Below the pieces are notes generated by a model. It had not been told where the DNA came from and ran no database searches. It worked only from the letters and a program-made list of their open reading frames with translations. Shown one piece after another: positions 26,361 through 34,328 of a stretch of DNA of 64,000 nucleotides. The DNA is from a virus. The stretch is taken from IMG/VR virus record IMGVR_UViG_3300042922_000982, positions 1 to 64,000 of that record, one strand, 5' to 3'. Numbering within the stretch: the first letter of the stretch is position 1; every line of letters begins with the position of its first letter. Both the position numbers and the translations under genes were made by a program.

Positions 26361-27077
26361 CTACACCGCCCCGCCGAAGAGGGTGTCGCCCATGGTGACC
26401 TCGAAGCCGGTCGGCACCTCGGGGTCGGCTATCGCCACGCCGGTCAGCTTGCGCCGCGTGACCAGCTTGCCGGTGGCCTTGTCCGGCAATCGCTGATCCT
26501 CGAAGCCCCGGTTCATGGGCTTGTCGCCGCGATGGACCTGGTACGCCTCCTGGTAGGTGAACTCGACCGAGAGCACCTCGCCGGGGGCGGGCACGTCCGC
26601 GCCCGACCACGCGATCGCCCCGAGCGCCCCGAGCGCGTAGGACGTGGGGGAAAACTCGTGAACGGCGCCCGCGCGGAGCGTCTTGATGCCGAGGATGGCC
26701 TTGGGGAATAGCTCGTTGAGCTTGCCGTCCGGGTACTTGACGATTTCAGAGGCGCGACCGGGAAATTGGCGCGTGACGATCCAGTCGCCTTCGGAGAGCC
26801 GGATGCGCACATGGGGCGTGATCGAGCGGCTGCCGGTGTCGACGGTGCCGGACGCGCCGCGATCGCCCTTGCGGTTGTGCCCGGTGAGCAAGACGCGGAT
26901 TCGCTTCGGCTCTTCTCGCATGTAGCCCAGGCCGTCGCACACCGCGCAGGTGGGCTGGGGGAAGCCCTCCGGGGTCAGGCACGGGCAGCGCTGCGTGCGA
27001 TACCAGTCGACCCATTGGCCCTTGCGGTCGATGAATTGGGCCAGCTGGAGCGGGTTGAACTTGGCGCCGAATCCCAT
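26361..27077 (-). CDS. Zinc-binding head-closure protein
   Basis: A 238-residue protein. Residues 31-47 hold CPC...CAVC followed by GLGYM, a DnaJ-like four-cysteine knuckle (C31, C33, C44, C47) found in head-completion proteins of many phages. The remainder is beta-rich (RVLLTGHN, HVRIRLSEGDWIVT). It sits between the adaptor-like and gp10-like genes, consistent with the stopper that closes the connector. Confidence 0.65.
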   Translation of the reverse strand: MGFGAKFNPLQLAQFIDRKGQWVDWYRTQRCPCLTPEGFPQPTCAVCDGLGYMREEPKRIRVLLTGHNRKGDRGASGTVDTGSRSITPHVRIRLSEGDWIVTRQFPGRASEIVKYPDGKLNELFPKAILGIKTLRAGAVHEFSPTSYALGALGAIAWSGADVPAPGEVLSVEFTYQEAYQVHRGDKPMNRGFEDQRLPDKATGKLVTRRKLTGVAIADPEVPTGFEVTMGDTLFGGAV

Positions 27078-27086
27078 GGGGTCCTC

Positions 27087-28205
27087 CTACCAGCCCGCGA
27101 TCTTGGGGCCGCCCGAGTAGCTGTCGGCGTTCGTCTTCATCCATTCGGTGATGCGCTTGCCGATCTCGATGATGAAGGCGCCATACGTGCTGTTGGTCGA
27201 GCTGTTGGTGGTGCTCACCGACTCGCTCACGCCGTCGATGCTGGTACTGATGCTCGCCAGGCCCGCCGTCACCGAGTCCGAGATGGTGATCAAGATGACC
27301 TGGGTGGCCACCCACGCGATCAGATCGGCCAGGGACGCGTCCACCTTCCAGCCCGCCACGTACGTGGTGCGGATCAGGTGCGGGACGGCTGACCCCGTAT
27401 TCAACGAGCCCAGCAAGGGGATGGCCGAGCCGCCGAATTGGCTCATCAGGGTCGTCGTGGCGTCGGGCAAGAGCTGCACGTCGCCCGAGCCGTGCGAGAT
27501 TCGAATCCACGACGGGGGAATCTCGCGGATGCGGCGATCGCCGAGCCATAGCTCGTAGGCGCGCACCTCGGACACCGGGTGGTGCCGGAGCCGCATCAGG
27601 CCGTAGGCGTTGCGGAAGCGCGTGGGGTCCATGTCGTAGCCGTTCTCTTGCACCACCTCCAGCTCGAAGTCGGTGGTGCCGGGGATGCTCGAAAACACGC
27701 GGCGGCCGATCGTGGTGTCGAGCGCGCGCTCGATGCGCTCGGCGGCCGAGTAGATGGCCGCCTGCATGGGCGCGTCGCCATAAAGCCGGTTGTTCGCGTC
27801 GAGCAGCGGCAGGCCGAAAAGCATCTTCTGGCGCAAGTAGGTCGGGGTGGGCAAGCCGCGCGCGTCGAAGTAGTCGCGCATGGGGTCGAGCTTGGCCGGA
27901 TCGTCGGTGATCTCGAACTGGGTTGTTACCTCGAACGATTCATACTGCGGCTCGTCCTCGTCGGTGAGGATCTCGCCGATGATCGGCAGGGTCAGGGTCC
28001 AGATGGCCTCATGGATGCCGGGCGCGCCTGCCTGCGATCGCTGCAAGCGCGCCCGCACCAGGCCGTCGGTCAGGATCGACGCGCGCTGATCGACGATGTC
28101 GAGGCTCGGCACCGACACGCGCGCCTTCACCGGGATGGCGAGGATGTCCGCGCGCCAGCCGGGAAGGGTGAAATAGCCGCCTTGACCGAGGGCGATGGTG
28201 TCCAT
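27087..28205 (-). CDS. Head-tail adaptor-like protein
   Basis: A 372-residue protein. An amphipathic helical N-terminal half contains QAAIYSAAERIERALDTTIGRR. Residues about 300-345 are a Ser/Thr-rich helix (LASISTSIDGVSESVSTTN). It lies between the capsid block and the head-closure gene, where the adaptor under the portal is usually encoded. Named function is inference from order. Confidence 0.55.
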   Translation of the reverse strand: MDTIALGQGGYFTLPGWRADILAIPVKARVSVPSLDIVDQRASILTDGLVRARLQRSQAGAPGIHEAIWTLTLPIIGEILTDEDEPQYESFEVTTQFEITDDPAKLDPMRDYFDARGLPTPTYLRQKMLFGLPLLDANNRLYGDAPMQAAIYSAAERIERALDTTIGRRVFSSIPGTTDFELEVVQENGYDMDPTRFRNAYGLMRLRHHPVSEVRAYELWLGDRRIREIPPSWIRISHGSGDVQLLPDATTTLMSQFGGSAIPLLGSLNTGSAVPHLIRTTYVAGWKVDASLADLIAWVATQVILITISDSVTAGLASISTSIDGVSESVSTTNSSTNSTYGAFIIEIGKRITEWMKTNADSYSGGPKIAGW

Positions 28206-28220
28206 GGGGCTGTGTCCTTC

Positions 28221-28658
28221 TTACTTGGCCTTGTCGGCCTTGGGAGCGGCCTTCTCGGCGGCCTTCTTGGCGGCGGCATCAGCCTTGTCGGCCTCGGCCT
28301 TCTCCTTGTCGGCCTTCTCCTGCGCGGCCTCGGCGTCGGCCTTGGCCTTGTCGGCCTCGGCCTGCTCGGCCTTGGCCTTGGCGTCGGCCTCGTCGGCCTG
28401 CGCCTTGGCCTTGTCGGCGTCGGCCTTCTCCTGGGCGGCCTTGTCGGCGGCGGCCTTGGCCTTGTCGGCGGCCTTGGTGGCGGCCTCGGTGGCCAGGCTG
28501 GTCTCGGTCACGCCGGTAAAGCCGGGAATGGCCGTGATCTTGTCGAAGGCGGCCTGATCCTCGATGTCGGCGACGCCCTGGGCGTCGAAGGTCAGGGGGC
28601 CGTACTTGGTGTTCGCGGTCGTGTTCTTGAGGCCGAGCGCGTTTTTGATCTTGGGCAT
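28221..28658 (-). CDS. Lys/Ala-rich capsid-associated protein
   Basis: A 145-residue protein. A short N-terminal domain (residues 1-55, with KYGPLTFDAQGVADIEDQAAF) resembles the small beta domain found in capsid-adjacent proteins. The remaining 90 residues are a repetitive Lys/Ala/Asp/Glu helix built on AADKAKAAADKA-like units. It follows the capsid terminator. It may be a decoration or DNA-contact protein; the tail recalls histone-like repeats, which is only a resemblance. Confidence 0.65.
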   Translation of the reverse strand: MPKIKNALGLKNTTANTKYGPLTFDAQGVADIEDQAAFDKITAIPGFTGVTETSLATEAATKAADKAKAAADKAAQEKADADKAKAQADEADAKAKAEQAEADKAKADAEAAQEKADKEKAEADKADAAAKKAAEKAAPKADKAK

Positions 28659-28704
28659 GGACGGAGTCTCCTCATAACGGGGTGATGGCGATGATGGGGC
28701 CTGG

Positions 28705-28735
28705 AAAAAGGGCGGGAGGGAAATCCCTCCCGCCC
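28705..28735 (-). terminator. Rho-independent terminator after capsid gene
   Basis: An 11-base perfect stem (GGGCGGGAGGG with CCCTCCCGCCC) has a 4-base loop and is followed on the minus strand by TTTTT. It begins about 30 bases after the capsid stop. It would raise the ratio of capsid, scaffold and protease transcripts to tail transcripts. Confidence 0.9.
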
Positions 28736-28765
28736 CTCAAACCCAGGTGTGCTACCCGTTGGCCG

Positions 28766-30199
28766 CTAGTTGCGGGGGCGGGGCAGGTCGATCTCGTGGG
28801 TGATGCCGCTGTCGCCGACGTTGATCAGCACGAAGTTCTTCAGGGGCTGGTAGACCTGAAGGACGCCGTAGAGCAGGATCGCCCAGCGCATCTTGGTGTC
28901 GATCTGCGCGAGCGGCAGCTTCATCAAGGGAGCGAGCTGCTTCCAGGCCATACCTTCGTCCGGATCCATCTGGAGGGCGAAGGACATGGAGGTGCCGGGG
29001 AGCCACTTGCCGAGATCGGTGTAGGTGACGTTCGCGGTGCCGGTGCGCGCGACCTTCGTGAGGTACAGGGGCGTCTTGCCCGCGTCGCCACGGTAGATCT
29101 TGTAGAACACGGCGCCGACGACGTTGGGGAACACGACGTCCACGCAGTCGCCGGTATCGGCCACCACCGCAGCGGTCGAGGTCACGCCCAACGACTCGCC
29201 ACCCGCGCCGACGGCGGTGATGGTGTAGACGTAGGAGCCAGCCGTCAGGATCGAGGTCTCGCCGACCACGTCGCGGGGGGTGGCGGTGACCGACGCGGGG
29301 GTCGCGGGAGCCTTGGTCGGCGCGGTCGAGGGGGCGGGGCCGCCGCGACGCACGAACTGGTGGCTCTCCAGGTCGAAGTTGCCGTTGTTGCCCTGGTACT
29401 GGTTGACCACCATGCCCAGGTTGGTGCGGTTGACCGAGGTCGGCAGGTCGATCTTCTTGTTGCCGAACAGGGAGAGGCTCAGGTTGGTCTTCTGGCGGTT
29501 CTCCATGTACATGACGTCGATCTTGCCGTAACGCTCGGAGGCGGCGTTGTCGAGGTCTTCGAGCACGACGTCCGAGATGGCCTTGCCGCGAAGGTCGATG
29601 ATGTTCTTCGGGGCCTTCTCCTCGATCTGCTGGAAGATGCCCTTCACCGACTGCGGGTTGACGCGGTCGTCGCCAAAGAACAGCGCGGTCTCGAGGGTGC
29701 GCAGCAGCTGCATGGTGCCGTTGCGGTCCTCGCGGTCGATGATCGGCTGCACACCCGCGATGGTGTTGACCAAGGTCATGGGGTGCGTCACGCTGCGCGT
29801 GGTGCCCATGAACTTGACCTTGCCGAAGTCCTGGCCGTACTTGCTGTCGTCCTCGGGAGGCAGGCCACCTTCCTCGATGAAGCCGAGCTCATCCGAGCCG
29901 TACTCTTCGAGGTAGTCGAATTGCTCGACCACGTTGAAGGCGGGCTTCTTGGCGACGCGCTGCCACAGCTTGAGGGCGTCCTGCTTGAAGGACAGCACCT
30001 GCAAGGTGGTCTCCAGGGACTGGGGGATCAGCACGGAGCCGTCGGCGCCGACCGAGCCGTTGGTGGCGAGAGCCTTGTTCAGGTTCTGCACCATGTCGCG
30101 GCGGGCGAAGCTGGCGCCGCCGTGACCGAAGGCTTGGGCCTCGCCCAGCTCTTCGAAGTGCCCGGCGTAGTCGGCCAGGCCCACGAAATCATTACCCAT
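28766..30199 (-). CDS. Major capsid protein with Ig/FN3-like insertion
   Basis: A 477-residue HK97-fold type capsid protein. Residues 1-55 are a likely processed N-terminal arm, then GSVLIPQSLETTLQVLSF starts the mature part. Residues about 295-398 form an FN3/Ig-like module (PASVTATPRD ... AGSYVYTITAVGAGGES ... FYKIYRGDAG ... VTYTDLG) set into the sequence before the final capsid strands (ALQMDPDEGMAWKQLAPLMKLP). Such insertions usually project from the capsid surface. It follows protease and scaffold genes and precedes a strong terminator. RBS GAGGAGGAG. Confidence 0.85.
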   Translation of the reverse strand: MGNDFVGLADYAGHFEELGEAQAFGHGGASFARRDMVQNLNKALATNGSVGADGSVLIPQSLETTLQVLSFKQDALKLWQRVAKKPAFNVVEQFDYLEEYGSDELGFIEEGGLPPEDDSKYGQDFGKVKFMGTTRSVTHPMTLVNTIAGVQPIIDREDRNGTMQLLRTLETALFFGDDRVNPQSVKGIFQQIEEKAPKNIIDLRGKAISDVVLEDLDNAASERYGKIDVMYMENRQKTNLSLSLFGNKKIDLPTSVNRTNLGMVVNQYQGNNGNFDLESHQFVRRGGPAPSTAPTKAPATPASVTATPRDVVGETSILTAGSYVYTITAVGAGGESLGVTSTAAVVADTGDCVDVVFPNVVGAVFYKIYRGDAGKTPLYLTKVARTGTANVTYTDLGKWLPGTSMSFALQMDPDEGMAWKQLAPLMKLPLAQIDTKMRWAILLYGVLQVYQPLKNFVLINVGDSGITHEIDLPRPRN

Positions 30200-30262
30200 G
30201 GGTTTTTCTCCTCCTCGTTTGGTTGCGGTCGCGCTCCGCGCCGCTTGGTGGTCTGGCCGTCC

Positions 30263-31057
30263 CTAGAGATCCTTGACCTTGGCGAACACGGCGGCAGGGA
30301 CGCTGCCGGTGCGGTCGAAAGCGGAGATGGTGTCCACGCCGACGAGGCCCTTCTGAGCGCCCTTGACGAGCTTCTCCTGAAGTTCCTGGTGCGTGAGACC
30401 CTCCATCTCGGAAGGCGGCTGCGTGTTGGCCACCGACTTCTTGAGGGTGGGCGTGCTGGCCGCCGCCGACCGGCGCGCCGTCGGGGTGCTGCCCATGCGG
30501 GCAACTTCCGCCGACAAGGTCTCGACCTGGTTGCCGATGCTCTTGAGCAGGTGAATCGTGGAGGTCAGGCCCGTCACGAGCGCCTCGTTCACGTTGTCCT
30601 GCTGTTCGAGGCTCTTGTTGAGGGTTTCCTGCAAGCCGTCGAACGCGGAGGCGGTCGCCTCGGTCAAGCGGCTCAGCACGCTCGACGCATCGATCGACTT
30701 CTGGAGGTCCTCGTCGCCATCGGCATCGAAGTAGTCGCTGAAGGACTTCTCGACATCGTCGTCCTCGTCGTCGCCTTCGGCGTCGGCATCTTCGCCGTCC
30801 TCGGCATCTTCGTCGCCGTCGGCGTCGGACTCTTCGTCCTCGTCATCGCCGCCCTCGGCCTTCTCGAAGTCGGGCTCGAAGCCCTTCTCGAAGTCCTCGG
30901 CGTCGCCGTCCTCGGCATCTTCGTCGCCGTCGAAGCCCTTCGTCAGGTCCTCTTCGCCGTCCTCGACGCCGCCGTCGTTCTCGGCGCCTTCGGCCTCCTC
31001 GTTGAGGGCCTTGTACAGACCCTCGAGGGCCGAGTTGGTGTTGTGCTCACCGCCCAT
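30263..31057 (-). CDS. Capsid scaffold protein
   Basis: A 264-residue protein between protease and capsid. Residues about 25-115 are an extreme Asp/Glu tract; residues 125-190 form an amphipathic helix (LSRLTEATASAFDGLQETLNKSL). The basic segment near 195-210 and the helical end may contact capsid. I chose ATG 31057 (AAGGGAG 9 bases upstream); an ATG three codons earlier overlaps the protease stop. Removal by the protease is expected from family knowledge. Confidence 0.8.
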   Translation of the reverse strand: MGGEHNTNSALEGLYKALNEEAEGAENDGGVEDGEEDLTKGFDGDEDAEDGDAEDFEKGFEPDFEKAEGGDDEDEESDADGDEDAEDGEDADAEGDDEDDDVEKSFSDYFDADGDEDLQKSIDASSVLSRLTEATASAFDGLQETLNKSLEQQDNVNEALVTGLTSTIHLLKSIGNQVETLSAEVARMGSTPTARRSAAASTPTLKKSVANTQPPSEMEGLTHQELQEKLVKGAQKGLVGVDTISAFDRTGSVPAAVFAKVKDL

Positions 31058-31058
31058 T

Positions 31059-31940
31059 TTACGCATCTCCCTTCAGCAGGCGCCCGGTGCTACGGGCGAT
31101 CTCGTGGTGCCTTCCAGCAAGGTCGGACGCCTGTTCCGGCGTTGCCCCGCAACAGTTGAAAAAGTGCGACATGGCGCCCCGGTAGCCATTGACAAACAGG
31201 GTCGCCTCGCCGTTTCTCGACACGCACCCGCAGGCGGCGTCGGTGATGCCGAGCGCCTTGTCGAAGTGCCGGTCGAAAAGTTCCTCCTCGCGGGTCTTGG
31301 GCTTGCGATCCTTGCCGTCGCCTTCGAGCGATTGCGGGATCAGCACGCCACCCGACGTGGTGCTCAGGGTCTTGCTCAGCTCGTCGGCCGCCGCGTCCAG
31401 GCTCTTGGCCATCGAGGCGAAGGTGTCCTGGCAGACCGGGTTCGGCGTGAGGGCCACGTTGATCACGTAGGCGCGCACCACGCGGGTCGGCTCGCCCTTG
31501 GCCCGTTCGAGCACCTTGCCCTCCACGGACCACGCGAGCGTCGCACCGGCCTCAAACAGCTTCCACGAGTCGTCCGCCTTCTCGACCCCATTGTAGAGCA
31601 GGGCGTAGAGGTAGAACTCGTCGGGCGTGACGCGCCAGCGCACCGGCTGCCCGATGATGTCTCGCGGGTTGCGCCCGTGATCCCAGTTGATGCGGCCGTG
31701 GCGCTTGAAGTAGCTCAGATCCAGGCCCGAGGGCTCGACGATCTCGCCTTGCATGTCGCGGCTCGGGGTGGAGGCCGGACCCTCGATGATGCGCTGCGCG
31801 CCCTCGGGGATGCGGTCCGCCTCGTCGTCTTGCGGCTCGAAGCTGTCGAAGTCACCGGCGGGCACGCGTTCCGCCACGCCCACGCTCTTGACCAGAGCAG
31901 GCGTGATCATGCGGAAGTAGTGACCGTCAACTTCGTACAT
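31059..31940 (-). CDS. Prohead protease
   Basis: A 293-residue protein with the HK97-type protease pattern: IIEGPASTPSRDMQGEIV, then GRINWDHGRNPRDIIG containing the His of the active site, and an AWSVEGKV segment with the Ser. After residue about 195 comes a C-terminal extension carrying VLIPQSLE, a short identity with the capsid protein, and a cysteine cluster (ACGC, NCC). I prefer ATG 31940 (CGAGG upstream) because promoter B lies just before it. An upstream ATG at 32066 adds 42 residues and has its own AAAGG, so it cannot be excluded. Confidence 0.85.
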   Translation of the reverse strand: MYEVDGHYFRMITPALVKSVGVAERVPAGDFDSFEPQDDEADRIPEGAQRIIEGPASTPSRDMQGEIVEPSGLDLSYFKRHGRINWDHGRNPRDIIGQPVRWRVTPDEFYLYALLYNGVEKADDSWKLFEAGATLAWSVEGKVLERAKGEPTRVVRAYVINVALTPNPVCQDTFASMAKSLDAAADELSKTLSTTSGGVLIPQSLEGDGKDRKPKTREEELFDRHFDKALGITDAACGCVSRNGEATLFVNGYRGAMSHFFNCCGATPEQASDLAGRHHEIARSTGRLLKGDA

Positions 31941-31980
31941 CGGCAACCTCGCAGCAGGCGGATAGTCCGCGCTTGATCCG

Positions 31981-32021
31981 AGTGTAGCCAGGCAAGCGGA
32001 CAAAAGGTCGCCATTTGCCAC
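31981..32021 (-). promoter_or_regulatory. Late promoter B (TGGCAAA...CTAC type)
   Basis: Minus strand: GTGGCAAATGG (32021-32011), 24 bases, TACACT (31986-31981) preceded by C. The upstream block is identical to copy A and the spacing is the same. It heads the whole virion operon, with the protease ATG about 40 bases downstream. Confidence 0.65.
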
Positions 32022-32140
32022 CACGTCCCATCTTTTTTTCCAGATCGGACGAACAAATTTCTTCATGCGCCTTTAGCCAACCTTCAGGGTGGCCGCTCCG
32101 CGTGCCGGGCATACTGTGATCGAGATGAAAGGAGGCCGTC

Positions 32141-32278
32141 ATGCCGATCCCCGAGACCATTGCCCCGGATCCCGCCCAGCAGGCGGTTGTAGCCATTCAA
32201 GCGAGTATTTCAGACGCCCAGCGCGTCGTGAACCAAATCCGCACAGGCGCTCAGCCGAGGCCGCCCCGGCCCGCCTGA
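32141..32278 (+). CDS. Short protein opening the plus-strand array
   Basis: A 45-residue protein (MPIPETIAPDPAQQ...) with GAAAGGAGG seven bases before the ATG. The central helix VVAIQASISDAQRVVNQI is followed by a Pro/Arg end. It is the first plus-strand gene after the divergent gap and is closed by the terminator at 32301-32350. A weak -10-like CATACT at 32110-32115 may serve it. Function unknown. Confidence 0.65.
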   Translation: MPIPETIAPDPAQQAVVAIQASISDAQRVVNQIRTGAQPRPPRPA

Positions 32279-32300
32279 GCCGCAAGACCGCACGCACCCG

Positions 32301-32350
32301 AAAAAAACCGTTCCACCGGCGCCCCAGGGCCCCCAGGAACGGTTTTTTTT
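32301..32350. terminator. Bidirectional terminator overlapping promoter cassette 1
   Basis: A 14-base inverted repeat (7 A + CCGTTCC against GGAACGG + 7 T) flanks a GC-rich loop, giving a U-run on either strand. It ends the 32141 transcript and would stop leftward readthrough. Its right arm is at the same time the GGAACGGTTTTTT element of promoter cassette 1. Confidence 0.8.
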
Positions 32351-32415
32351 GCGTCTGGATAGCAGACAGTAGGGAGGGGCGCGTGCCCCGCCCAGCCTTA
32401 CGCCACCCGTGGCGT
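32334..32415 (+). promoter_or_regulatory. GGAAC promoter cassette 1 with leader hairpins
   Basis: GGAACG at 32336, 16 bases, GATAGC at 32358. A hairpin at 32372-32393 (loop GCGT) starts near the expected +1, and a second at 32400-32415 (ACGCCA/TGGCGT) follows. It drives the gene at 32456. Confidence 0.7.
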
Positions 32416-32455
32416 GGAGGCCCCCGTCACCCCCACCGTTGAAAGGAGAACCGCC

Positions 32456-32860
32456 ATGGCCCCCAAGAACACCACCCCCACCGGCAAGGTCCGCATCTAT
32501 CGCCGCGTCGAGCAGATCGTCGGCCCTGCTTCCTACATCGACACCCTGATCGCCACCTTCGAGGCGATCGGCGACGCGAGCCGCTACGCGCACCACCTGT
32601 CGCAAACCGACATGGCCGACACGGTGATCAAGCAGGGCAAGAACGCCTCGCTGGTGCCGAGCCAGCGCCGGGGCGCCTGCCCGGAGTGCGTCCGGCACTA
32701 CAACTGGAACGACTACATGGGCTCGCGGCGCACCGCCACGGGCACGGGTGCCGCCCAGGTGCGCTGCGATTGCGGCGCCTTGATCGAGCTGGACCTCGGC
32801 TTCCCGATGGGGGGCCACAAGGCCCGGCTGGTGAGCCACGCCCCCGCCCCCGCCCTCTAG
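32456..32860 (+). CDS. Zinc-ribbon-like protein
   Basis: A 134-residue protein. The N-terminal helical part is followed by cysteine pairs C75/C78 (CPEC) and C104/C106 (CDC), likely a zinc knuckle. I chose the ATG at 32456 with the stereotyped GGAGAACCGCC block; the frame is open further upstream in the leader. First gene of cassette 1. Function unknown; nucleic-acid or protein binding is possible. Confidence 0.8.
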   Translation: MAPKNTTPTGKVRIYRRVEQIVGPASYIDTLIATFEAIGDASRYAHHLSQTDMADTVIKQGKNASLVPSQRRGACPECVRHYNWNDYMGSRRTATGTGAAQVRCDCGALIELDLGFPMGGHKARLVSHAPAPAL

Positions 32861-32873
32861 CCCCGCCCATCCC

Positions 32874-32899
32874 CCGGCGGCCCCTTGTGGGGCCGCCGG
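32874..32899 (+). other. Intergenic GC stem-loop
   Basis: A perfect 11-base stem with loop TTGT between two genes and no U-run. Probably an mRNA processing, stability or attenuation element. Confidence 0.6.
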
Positions 32900-32935
32900 T
32901 TGCCCACTACCATGCCCACACAGGAGGATCACCCC

Positions 32936-33463
32936 ATGAACAATGAACAGACCGCCCAGCCTACCCTCGCCCCCTTCGTGTTCTACATGTCCACCAGCTG
33001 GATCATTGAAGAGATGGGAGGGAGCATCAAGGTCGAGGACGTGACGATCAAGCGTCCCGGCCTGCGCCATCCCACCGACGAGGAAATCGCGGCGGGCTGC
33101 GAGGACGCCATGGTGCCCTGCGACGAGGAGGAGGAATACCAGCGCGTGACGCTCTACAGCGTGCCCGGCGCCCGGCGCATCACCCATATCGCGGTCGGCA
33201 CCGGCCGCGTGCCCACCGAGGAGGGCTGGAGCCTGAGCGGCATCACGGTGCGCGAGGACTCGGACACCGACGGCCTGCCCTTCTGGAGCTACGAGCGCAC
33301 CAGCGACGGCGCCGATTGCGACGGCCGCTTGTCGAGCACATGGGATGGCTACTCGGACGGCACGCCCGACCCCGACGCGCCCGCCTACATGGCCGATCGC
33401 TCCAACCTGATCAAGAAGGGCTCGGGCCAGCGCGACTACGCAGCCGAGGCGGCCGGTTACTAG
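32936..33463 (+). CDS. Acidic small protein, unknown
   Basis: A 175-residue acidic protein with AGGAGGATC before the ATG. It shows a strand-rich middle (QRVTLYSVPGARRITHIAVGTG) and a C-terminal DCDGRLSSTWDGYSDG segment rich in Asp and Gly. It lies between two GC hairpins in the cassette 1 transcript. No family recognised. Confidence 0.8.
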   Translation: MNNEQTAQPTLAPFVFYMSTSWIIEEMGGSIKVEDVTIKRPGLRHPTDEEIAAGCEDAMVPCDEEEEYQRVTLYSVPGARRITHIAVGTGRVPTEEGWSLSGITVREDSDTDGLPFWSYERTSDGADCDGRLSSTWDGYSDGTPDPDAPAYMADRSNLIKKGSGQRDYAAEAAGY

Positions 33464-33487
33464 CCCCCTACCCCAACACCCCACCTG

Positions 33488-33507
33488 CCCCGGCCGCGCG
33501 GCCGGGG
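33488..33507 (+). other. Intergenic GC stem-loop
   Basis: CCCCGGCC and GGCCGGGG around a GCGC centre, just before the ribosome-binding site of the next gene. Confidence 0.55.
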
Positions 33508-33527
33508 CCCTATAAGGAGAACGCCCC

Positions 33528-33776
33528 ATGACCCAGCACGAGCGCGCCACGATCACCATCCCCGACGATCGCCCCTACACCCTCACCAACGACCCCATGG
33601 ACGACCTGATGCTCATCGACGACGAGGGCGTCCGGCACCCGATCGGCACGGAGTACGCCGAGGCCCTCGGCGCCAGCGACGAGGAGATCGCGCTGGCCCG
33701 CAAGGGCTACAAGATGGCCCTGCGCACCTGCGCGCTCGACCTGCTCAGCGAGCTGCTCCACGAAGGCGGGGACTAG
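33528..33776 (+). CDS. Small acidic protein, unknown
   Basis: An 82-residue protein (MTQHERATITIPDDR...). It has an acidic middle (DPMDDLMLIDDEG) and a C-terminal helix (LRTCALDLLSELLHE). AAGGAGAAC precedes the ATG. Four bases separate it from the next gene, so the two are probably co-translated. Confidence 0.75.
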   Translation: MTQHERATITIPDDRPYTLTNDPMDDLMLIDDEGVRHPIGTEYAEALGASDEEIALARKGYKMALRTCALDLLSELLHEGGD

Positions 33777-33780
33777 CCCC

Positions 33781-34053
33781 ATGGAGATCAGCCTGAACAC
33801 GACGGGCCGCACGCACCAGGAGGTCTGGCTCGACGGCACCTTGATCGGGTCCGTGCTCACATGGAGCGCGGGCCCCGGCAAACCCCCTCAGTACGAGGCG
33901 CGCACGGCCGACAGCACCCCGATCCGGCTGGGGCCCAACGGCCCCGACCAGGTCATGTACTACGCGACGTCCGCCGAGGCGGCGGGCGCCGTCCTGATGG
34001 CCTACGGCCAGGGCTTCGCCCACGTCACCCCCGGCTGGTTCAAGAAAGGATAA
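33781..34053 (+). CDS. Small protein, unknown
   Basis: A 90-residue protein, beta-rich at the start (ISLNTTGRTHQEVWLDGTLIG) with a helix AEAAGAVLMAYGQG near the end. Its ribosome-binding site GAAGGCGGGG lies inside the end of the preceding gene. Same transcript as its neighbours. No family recognised. Confidence 0.75.
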   Translation: MEISLNTTGRTHQEVWLDGTLIGSVLTWSAGPGKPPQYEARTADSTPIRLGPNGPDQVMYYATSAEAAGAVLMAYGQGFAHVTPGWFKKG

Positions 34054-34058
34054 CAACC

Positions 34059-34322
34059 ATGCCCCACAACCACATGCGCGAGGCCACCGAACTTCGCAAC
34101 GAGATCAAGAGCGCCAAGGAGGCGGCCGACGCCACCATGCCGAACAGCGGGGTATCCGCCAACACCGCCGCGATCGTCGCCGCCCAGGAGGCCGTCACGG
34201 CCAACCAGGCGCTGATGCTCGAGGTGCTGCTCGACATCCGCAGCGTCGCGGTGGCCCAGCTTCAAGAGGCGCGCCGGAACGCGCGGGGCTCGGCGCACCG
34301 GGGCGCCTGCCGGGGCAGTTAG
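34059..34322 (+). CDS. Small helical protein, unknown
   Basis: An 87-residue, mostly helical protein with AAAGGATAAC before the ATG. The central segment (TNQALMLEVLLDIRSVAVAQLQEARR in part) suggests a coiled coil. The stop TAG touches cassette 2, so the gene ends this transcription unit. Function unknown. Confidence 0.75.
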   Translation: MPHNHMREATELRNEIKSAKEAADATMPNSGVSANTAAIVAAQEAVTANQALMLEVLLDIRSVAVAQLQEARRNARGSAHRGACRGS

Positions 34323-34328
34323 GGCCCC

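Noticed and set aside
27490-27515. A TTCGAATCC string resembling a tRNA T-arm
   Set aside because: It lies inside the adaptor-like gene; no acceptor, D or anticodon stems fit around it.
31941-32066. Protease N-terminal extension from ATG 32066
   Set aside because: It would place late promoter B inside the gene. The ATG at 31940 is adjacent to promoter and RBS. Not fully excluded because 32066 also has AAAGG upstream.
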